64,000 nucleotides of DNA from Diospyros lotus (taxonomy: Eukaryota; Streptophyta; Magnoliopsida; Ericales; Ebenaceae): contig NC_068346.1 in NCBI RefSeq assembly GCF_014633365.1, positions 17,257,030 to 17,321,029 of the forward strand. The letters are read 5' to 3'. The notes beneath the pieces are model-generated. The model had not been told where the DNA came from and searched no databases. It was given only the letters and a program-made list of their open reading frames with translations. Position 1 is the first letter of the stretch. Every line of letters starts with the position of its first letter. This document shows positions 56,828 to 64,000 of the stretch, piece after piece. Made by a program: the position numbers and the translations under genes.

Positions 56828-58310
56828 TGAACAGAACCAAAATAGCCTAAGTAGAATAACCTTAGGTATGAGGAAAGATTGAATCAATCAAACTCAGTGT
56901 TTGTATTGAATGAAAGTCATATAAATACAGGTGTAAGGCTACAGCTTCTACTCCTAATCCTACAAGTACAAGATATAGGATACAAATTCTAATTTAAAAT
57001 AGATTACAAATAGATAGGATACAAAATTTTAATCTTTAAGCAACACATATCTTCTTCTTCTTCGCTCTTATCTCCTTCAGATTTATTCGGCCCTTTATTC
57101 GGCTACATATCCTCCTTTTATTCAAACATCAATACCTCCTTATCTAAACCCTTTACCCGAATTCTCCAACATTTGCAATCTTAATTAGATTATATCAAGG
57201 AATCCTAGTTAGAATAGGTTTTTGTCTATTAGTTGTCTATAAATAATCTTTGAGTGAAGTATTGAAGGATAGACTTTGATGAATAATATTGAATATTGCT
57301 ATTTGTTTGGAGTAATCGGGATTACTCTTGTTTCTTTGGTTTGGGTTTTGCATCAATTGGGGCCTCATATTTCCTACTAGAAGCCTCTCATTTTTTTTAC
57401 TAAATCAGTTGTTACCACCACTAAATCTTTTCCCCATTTTTTGCCTTGTAAATATTATAGGCCTTTGTAAATGCATGGAAGCAAGCTTGCTCTACACCAA
57501 GAACAGTTTTCCTGGTTCCGCTAGGGTGCTGTTATCTTGTAAATGCAAACAGATTCAAGGGGCCTTGTGCTGAAATATTAGTTGTCCAGGTAGCTTTATT
57601 ATTATTATTGTTGTTATCATTGATTATAATTGTTTTCTTTCATCTTCTTTGAGGAAGGAGTTTTGTTACAATTTTCTGTATCTCTTATGCGGACTCCTGT
57701 GGTCATGCCTGATACATTTTTCTGGTTCTTTTCATGCTATATTACAGATTGAAGGAACAACTGTAGCACCAGATGACCCGAATAAATGGGATCCTGAAAA
57801 CCCTAGAATTTTTTGCTTGATTTTTCCAATATAAATTGAGTCATTTTCCAAATGTAATTTCCCTGAAACTATTCAAGTAAATGAATTTGCAAGACAGGTT
57901 TTTCCATTCCCCTTCTGATTTCCTGTTTTCACTATTTTGTTTCTTTGACAGCCTTGCAAAGTGGCACCAACCGTTAGGATCCTGTTTCTGACAAAACCCA
58001 ATAGAACAACTCTGGCAGAGTTACAAGAGTGCACATTAATTATTTACATCCAGAGTTCTTTTCCATGCTTTGTCACTGGATGTAACACAAAGAGTTCGTT
58101 GCAGGAACCGACTATAAATTCAAGTTCAGTGGTAAAGGTGAAAGGGCTAACGATTAGAAACAGCCAACAGATGCATTTCGTCATCTCCCGTTCTGAATCT
58201 GTGCTCCTCTGATATAAAAGTTTCTGCTCCAGAGTACAGTCCAAACACTGATGGAATCCATATCACTTAATCAAGAGAAGTAGCTTTCTAGAACTGTAAA
58301 ATTGGAACAG

Positions 58311-59660
58311 GTACCAAATTCTACCCCTTACATTTATTCTGTCCTTGGAAGAAATTATAGCTTGTTTGGCCGTGCAGTGAGAAACCAGAATATTTGTTTT
58401 TCAGATAAAAGTGCTTATGTGAGTTTTTTGAGGTATTTGGCCAAAATTAAAAGTGCTTTTACTGGTAGCAAAAACTTTTTTTTTTTTGGCTGAGAAGCAA
58501 AAGCAAAAGTAGAAAATAAATTCAGTTTCAGAGTCTAGACAAAATTACACCTCATTAAAATTGCAAATATTACACTTACCAAATAGTATTAACTACAAAA
58601 CTTATGTCAATATTTTTTCTAGTAATTTTGTTGTTATAAACACTTTTTTTCATGAATTGGCCAAGCACAAAACAACATTAAGAGCATTTCTCAAATGATG
58701 TGTGTGTGTGCGCGGGGGGGGGGGGGGGGAATAGGTGCACGACTCTAAAAGTCATGAAATTAGCAGATTTGAGTTTGACTTAAATGAGTTTGTATCAAAA
58801 TCAGGTCAAATCAAACTTGACATGGAACTAATAGTATCAGGTCAGATTGACCTGTTTAACTCAAAAACAACTTGAATATAATTTGAACAAATTTGAATAA
58901 TCTGAGTGACTAGGAGAATTATCTCGTGTGTTTGGAGGCTAAATGGAAAATATGTTTCCTTAGCTTGTATTGAACTCTGAGATGGAAATATATACACAAG
59001 CCATCCTAAAATAGGAGATAAAATACAAACAAATTCAAACTACATTCAAATATTACAGATAATACTACCTCTTCCCCCTCTTTTCTGGAACTGCTTTATC
59101 TCTTCTTCCTCTTATCTCTTTAGTTTGTAATTCTCTTATCTTTTCTTCGATAACAACCTTACCTCTTGCTTCCCTTCCATAATTTGAACTTATTCTTTTC
59201 TTATCTATCTTCTTCAACATAATTAAATAATACAAATTGACACCTTATCAGATGATCTAGCTAAATGCTAAACTATTTTTTCCTGAAAATGATTCTCATA
59301 GAAGTGTTTTTTATGTAAGTGATTCTCAGATCAGTTGAAATTTCAGAGCACTGCCAAACGGGCACATAAACAATCTTGAACTTATTACCCCTATATAATT
59401 TCTGTTACCTTCTCACTTGTCTGATGACGAGTGAAGGCAATGCATACAGCCAATTGTTCAATATAAATGCCTTAGGATGGAGCAAAGCAGCAAAAAGGTT
59501 GGTAAACAAGAAGTTCACAGACACTCTAGGCACCTACAACATGCACCATGGAGTTACCATAAATGATAAGTACATTAATGTCCGACAAAATTGAAGATTG
59601 CTGTTATAAGGAATGACACAGACAAGCTTTATAACTTCATGGTTTTGCATTTGCCATGAG
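58311..59660. other. Polygalacturonase intron 4, with poly-G tract and unknown repeat
   Basis: Bounded by ACAG|GTACC and CATGAG|GGGATG. It holds a (TG)n tract running into 16 G at 58714-58729. The frame at 59376-59594 has no recognisable relative. Confidence 0.6.
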
Positions 59661-60717
59661 GGGATGATTGCATCTCAATTCTCAAGGGTAGCTCAAATAT
59701 CAAGATGAAGGCAATCTATTGTGGACCTGGTTATGGAATTAGGCAGCATCTCATTCGTAGAGCTCTAGTTAAACTGTTGTTAACAGGTTGTTATACTATT
59801 TACAACAATATTATAGCAATTAAAATTTGGAGCAAGGACAACAAATGAGATTGGCACCTGCCAAGTATGTGAAACTGTTAGAAATTATTTGTTCAGGGCT
59901 TCAACGGTCTTTGCTATTCATTCTTTTGCTGCATAATTTTTGTATTCCAGCATTGGAAGCCTTGGGAAGGACAACAGCATAGGCATAGGCACAAAGATGT
60001 GTCTTGGATACAACTTTCCTAAGGAAGACTACAAATGGCCTCAGGATCAAGACTTCGCAGGTAATTCTAGTGCTTCAATGCTAGGGACAGGCAATTTCCA
60101 ATATCATACTGTTGACATTGAAAAAAGCATGATAAACATCATTTTGCCAGAGAGAGAGAGAGAGATTACTGTGATGTTTTGAAGCAGTAGTTAAACATCA
60201 TTTCACAACGCCTCCAATGTAGTTGACTCATATTTATAAGCAAATTCATTTTAGAGCATGTTTTGTCAATAGAGATAAGCTCATCGTCAAACTTCTCATC
60301 ATTGATCCAATAAGTTTATCCAGAGAAGTTGGTATTAGCAGTCCTCGTAGTTGTAAAATAATTCATTCAATATTAAGTTAAGAACATTGCATGTAACCAA
60401 ACATTCTGACATCCTTGTTCAGAATGACATGGATACCTCACATCTTTGCTATGTGGTTAGGGAGGATCTGGCTATGTTCATGCAGTACGATACCAGAATG
60501 TGGGGATGCAAGAGGTTTCCAATCCCATTATCATTGATCAATTGTATCCTGATTCCTCAGTTGCTTGTCAGAACAAGGTAAAACCTTGAATTCTGAAACC
60601 TCTTCAATTGTGAAATCTTCACTCTATTAAAAGAAGGTTTTGAGATTCTTTCTCTTCAATTGTGAAATCTCCACTCTATTAATTAAAAGAAGGTTTTGAG
60701 ATTCTTTCTTTTGCTCA

Positions 60718-60742
60718 CCCCCCCCCCCCCCCCCCCCCCCCC
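60718..60742. repeat. Poly-C tract (25 C) at polygalacturonase exon 8
   Basis: The run ends exactly where exon 8 sequence (ACATCAGCTGTTGAAG) begins, replacing the expected AG acceptor. A duplicated block of about 55 bp (CTTCAATTGTGAAATCT...GAGATTCTTTCT) lies just upstream at 60602-60710. Confidence 0.9.
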
Positions 60743-60972
60743 ACATCAGCTGTTGAAGTAAGTGTAATTGTGTACCATAACATTATTGGGACTTCAGAGA
60801 GCCCAAGGGCCATTAAATTCGATTGCCGTTACAGTTCCGTGCTAGCACAGTTCTGAACAACATCAATCTATTCGGTAAGGAAGGCAGAGTTGGGACCTCC
60901 TGTCTTTCTGCCTCAGGCTTTGGGTACGGGTTTGTGCATACTTCAGCAAAATTCATGTCTTCCTCTGCCAAC

Positions 60973-63639
60973 AACCCGATTGTGGAAAAAACCAAGAGAT
61001 TGAGCCGGCAAAACCCAACGAAGAGCATCTCATTCACACGGTGCTCTGACCAGTTTCCATTGAGCTTAATCTTGGATAACTTCTATTTAATGAAACTGAT
61101 AGACAGGAAATGACTTGTCTAGCATCTAATGAAAGGGATGGGATTTGTATACCTGTATGGAGTCCCTAATAGAACAATAGAGAGCAATTATCTGTCTTGC
61201 TTGAAAGTTGAAATGAATAAAGTGACGCAGTTAACTGTTATGTTTGTTTGTGTTGATTTAAAGCACAACGTTCTGGGCTCAGATTAAACAAGAAGAATGA
61301 TTAATTTCTGTTAATCATTGTGCAGTGAAATTTTCTGACTAGACCTTGAAGAAAGATTTCTCTTTGATATGGGTTGTAAGTGCCTTTCAAAACACTTTCA
61401 AAACATATGGTTATAGATATAAAGGACTGACGAATTATAATTAAGTAGTCGATCTGATCGTAGTGTGATTAAGATTTGATATGTTATTGTGTGGTGAGGT
61501 TGTACCTTGAGAAAAGAACTATAAATTGCAAAGCCATCTCTCTGGCTAATGGTCCGTCTTCAGATTCCTTATTTGCGGATAATTGCAGGTTCTGTTCTGT
61601 CCTGTTTGTCTATTGTCATGCATAAAGAACGAAAATAAAGTTACCTTGTATCTCTGTGTACTTTTGTAATCAAAATGGGCTTTGCTTTTGAAAGATACAG
61701 CAACCAGACTTATTTCTTTAAGCCAAAGTAATCTCCTGGCATCATTGATGATAGAAATCAAACAAACATGCATAATCAGTCCCAGCCATGCAAGATCTTG
61801 AGCCTAAGCTAGATTCCATTTTGGTAGGTTTCAAATGCGAGAAAGCAGGCTGCAGATTAGACAACTATACGACAAAAAAATTATTGATCCAAGTGACTCC
61901 AAAGTGGGATTGTTGATTCATATTTGGTTGCAGATATGTAGAGATAGATTATATTGATGTTTTGTGTGATCAGGATTTAAATTATTTTGAAATGAGTTCA
62001 TATATAGATTTTTGTGCATTTATCTTATACGTGTAATTTGTCAATTATTAGACGTGTTCAATGAGTATACTCAATATACAACTAAAAAATATTAACTCCG
62101 GAATCTCATCAACAACAATACACACACATATATGTATAAAGAATGGTAAGAGTCAAGAAGGACAAGCATATGATACTTTCCAAATGCAGATGCCAAGAAG
62201 CCAGCTTTCAGAATCTCTCATCTGCAGGTGTATTTCCAAGGAAACAGGTAGCCTGTTTCATGTTGCACACCCTCTGGCTTATTTATTGTCTTTAGTGGAG
62301 AAATTTAGAGATTTTAAAACTTATTTTCTGGTTCTTGTTGGTTGAACTGGTTCCAATAAATTGTTTTGGAGATTTGAATCTCAGAATTCCTTATTTTTAG
62401 TTGGGACACAATGAAAAAAAAAATATTTTAATTGTAGAGAAATGAAAACTACATGAAAATAAAGATTGATTACAAAAAATTTACAACTTTCGATTATGAG
62501 GACAGTAAAAACAGAAACAAAAAACCCATAAATAGGCATAATAATACACTCCTTACAAGACTGCTATATTATTACAGAGTGCGGTTTGCTGTGTTCCTAC
62601 AACAGAAGATGATTTTATTATAAGAATTTAAATTCACAATTTTACTGTTTTGATAATGTAGCTTGTTATAGATTGGGATCACATGGTTACAGTGTGGGAG
62701 GGGCCCCAACACCATCACCAACACCATGCATAATAAACAGAAAGAAATGGAGACGGGAGTGGTGTGAGATCATCATGTTTCCTCTCCAAAATAAAAAAGA
62801 AACTAATCAGAATAGATGCTTCATCCGTGAATGGTAGGGAAGCAGTTCGATTGGCTGTTTTCTTGGCCTCAAAGTCAGGCTTTTGGCCTTTTAATGTACA
62901 GACAAACTCAAACAGGTGGTGTGGTAACAACACCGCCCCTACTTGATGTTTCCAAGTTTTAGATTAGAAGATCTGAGACGCTACAACTTCACAGCCTGAA
63001 CTTGAGTTTCACGTGCCCAACAACACCCCCCCCCCAAGAAGCTACATCTACATTGTTACCACCATTTATTTGAGTTATATTGAAATATTAACTTTTTGAT
63101 TATACAAGAACACTACAAATTAAAAAAAAAAGTGTTTGTCAATTGTATTTTGGGGAGGTTTGAAAATAACAGTTGTGTCTAGAAATCTGAAATGAGGATG
63201 GATATGGTGGTTGCATCCTGGAGCCTTGTAGACTAATAAAAGAAGTAGGGTAGAAGGGCCAACACAGTTCAAATGAATCAGTTCCCATTACAACACTTTT
63301 TAACTCATTTTGACATGTTTACTTGTATCCCGCGAATAATGATAAATTCAAAAATTACTTTCTAACTTATATTTTAAGTTAAGGATGAATAAATTCTTAA
63401 CTGGAGCACTCTGCACCCTGACAATGGTATCGCTGATTGGATTTGATGGGAGTTGTCCAAACCAAAGTAACAGCTTACATCCTTCCTTTTCTTTCTAATG
63501 GTCCATTCTCATTCATATCCCTTGAATGGTGCTCAAAGCAACACGAGGAACCAAGTAGGGACTGCTTGTCATAACATTGTATTCATCAATGTGATTAAGG
63601 AAACTGCATTAATAATAATAATTGTAGGAAATGGGGACA
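60973..63639. other. Non-coding region downstream of the polygalacturonase pseudogene
   Basis: No gene recognised. It is AT-rich with short chance frames and a C10 run near 63027. An inverted-repeat or terminal-repeat element may be present but I could not define one. Confidence 0.4.
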
Positions 63640-64000
63640 AAGGATCCATAATTTTGGGATCCCACAAATTGAGGGATCATGTATCCATATTTTCTGAGTT
63701 TGCTTTTCTATCTTTTAGTTTGATGGGAGAATTGTGGGTTAATTTGTATATAAGATGTTGTAGGTTGATTAGATGAGTGTGTGTGAAGATATCATTGTTG
63801 TTTTGATTATCCGATTATATGATATCAGAGCCACCCGCAGTCGTTGTTGATCTGTCACTGTTTTAATAGACAAATCCGTCGTTGCCGTCAAGCGCCAAGA
63901 GCTCCTGTCCATCATTTCCAGAAGCTGTGTGCATCTCTAGCTTCTATCATCCATAGCCCATCTTCGCAACCTCCTGATTTCTCAAAAGAGTGATGGACTG
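63640..64000 (+). mobile_element. Possible copia 5' LTR end and leader at the window edge
   Basis: TGATATCAGAGCCACC at about 63822-63837 resembles the TGGTATCAGAGCC primer site. The preceding 180 bp (from TGTAGGAAATGGGG at about 63625) has a TATATAAGATG box and could be a short LTR. The bases after it look like a copia leader. The rest lies outside the window. Confidence 0.4.

Larger units (their letters stand above)
52077..57171 (-). mobile_element. Element E: Ty1/copia in the 3' LTR of A, minus strand, TSD TTTAC/TTTGC
   Basis: LTRs at 52077-52369 (3') and 56828-57171 (5') begin TGAACAGAACC and end TCTCCAACA on the plus strand and are highly alike; the 5' copy has about 45 extra bases near its right end. 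Flanks TTTAC (52072-52076) and TTTGC (57172-57176) are a duplication with one change. Gag to RNase H is present in copia order with long frames, so this is the least decayed element in the window. It resembles D in gag and pol, so the two are probably one family. Confidence 0.88.
51665..57355 (+). mobile_element. 3' LTR of element A, split in three pieces
   Basis: Pieces are 51665-51767, 52016-52076 and 57172-57355; together they match 17453-17775. The gaps are the 248-bp solo LTR and copia element E. The polypurine-like GAAGGAGAA lies just before 51665. Confidence 0.9.
17448..57360 (+). mobile_element. Element A: chromovirus (Ty3/gypsy) in polygalacturonase intron 1, TSD ATTGG
   Basis: The 5-bp duplication ATTGG lies at 17448-17452 and 57356-57360. 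The 5' LTR is 17453-17775 and the 3' LTR is 51665-57355, split by two later insertions. The interior has a leader, a gag start, an inverted copy of both (itself split by element B), then pol and a chromodomain remnant. Most of the 40 kb is later nested DNA. The element lies in the same orientation as the host gene. It lacks most of gag and has many stops in pol, so it is dead. The 5' LTR starts CGATGAAG where the 3' copy has TGTTGAAG. Confidence 0.88.
17206..60972 (+). pseudogene. Polygalacturonase (GH28) pseudogene split by a 40-kb intron insertion
   Basis: GH28 polygalacturonases cut homogalacturonan in cell walls. Eight exon remnants fit the family in order. E1, 17206-17289 (VDGFGAVGDGVSDDTK, GT donor). 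E2, 57461-57589 (AFVNAWKQACSTPRTV). E3, 57748-57897 (IEGTTVAPDDPNKWDP). E4, 57952-58310 (LTIRNSQQMHFVISRSES, then PNTDGIHIT). E5, 59661-59742 (GDDCISI, then CGPGYGI). E6, 59951-60060 (IGSLGKDNS). E7, 60461-60577 (GGSGYVHAVRYQNV, NPIIIDQ). E8, 60743-about 60972 (TSAVEV, then ATGFGYGYVH-like). The catalytic regions NTDG and GDD are readable; the expected catalytic histidine is lost, with GHGIS reading GYGIR at the E5 end. Damage: frameshift in E3 after PENPR with loss of the GSG region, about 130 extra bases in E4, stops at 58269 and near 58290, frameshift in E6, one in E8, a GC donor after E5, and no AG acceptor before E8. No signal peptide was found. Intron 1 spans 17290-57460. Confidence 0.88.

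Noticed and set aside
57448..57460. Alternative reading that the A 3' LTR promoter drives polygalacturonase exons 2-8
   Set aside because: The LTR is in the right orientation, but exons downstream carry stops and frameshifts, so no useful protein would result; no transcript data are available.
59376..59594. 72-residue ORF in polygalacturonase intron 4
   Set aside because: No family recognised, and its place within an intron of a pseudogene gives no support.

Overview
The window reads as nuclear DNA of a flowering plant, most likely a woody dicot. The evidence is one intact single-exon PLS-type pentatricopeptide repeat (PPR) gene, the intron-split remains of a glycoside hydrolase family 28 polygalacturonase gene, and plant-type Ty3/gypsy, Ty1/copia and RTE-LINE retroelements with initiator-Met tRNA primer sites. 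Species cannot be decided from sequence alone. Nothing points to prokaryotic or organellar DNA. I found no CRISPR array, rRNA or tRNA gene.

Layout. (1) 1-12.6 kb is a patchwork of decayed minus-strand Ty3/gypsy material. It holds two related long-LTR ends with short-motif arrays (200-1113 and 11621-12570) and a chromovirus-like element with gag, protease and part of RT at 5.45-7.65 kb. (2) 12.6-17.2 kb is the gene island: AT-rich intergenic DNA, the PPR gene (14036-16051), then the first recognisable polygalacturonase exon at about 17206-17289. (3) 17.3-57.46 kb is intron 1 of that polygalacturonase gene, swollen by a nested retrotransposon cluster. (4) 57.46-61 kb carries polygalacturonase exons 2 to 8, all recognisable but with stops, frameshifts and damaged splice sites. 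(5) 61-64 kb is non-coding and ends in what looks like a copia LTR plus primer site running off the window.

Nesting order, read from target-site duplications (TSDs) and split sequences. Chromovirus A (17453-57355, TSD ATTGG) entered the polygalacturonase intron. Inside A is a large inverted duplication of its own LTR end, leader and gag start. Element B (20047-46155, TSD GGTTT), a Tat-lineage gypsy element with a second RNase H and an antisense ORF, entered the inverted arm. Copia element C (31187-42844, near-TSD TTTCA/TTTCG) entered B and split its antisense ORF. Copia D plus a truncated LINE sit inside C. Copia E (52077-57171, near-TSD TTTAC/TTTGC) and a 248-bp solo LTR sit in the 3' LTR of A. 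Further solo LTRs with clean 5-bp TSDs lie at 17979-18331, 23671-25910 and 48096-49255.

No element is intact. Several have lost catalytic positions: protease Asp to Asn in the 6-7 kb element, the RT YVDD tyrosine to a stop in B, and the protease active site apparently deleted in E. Only the PPR protein looks functional.
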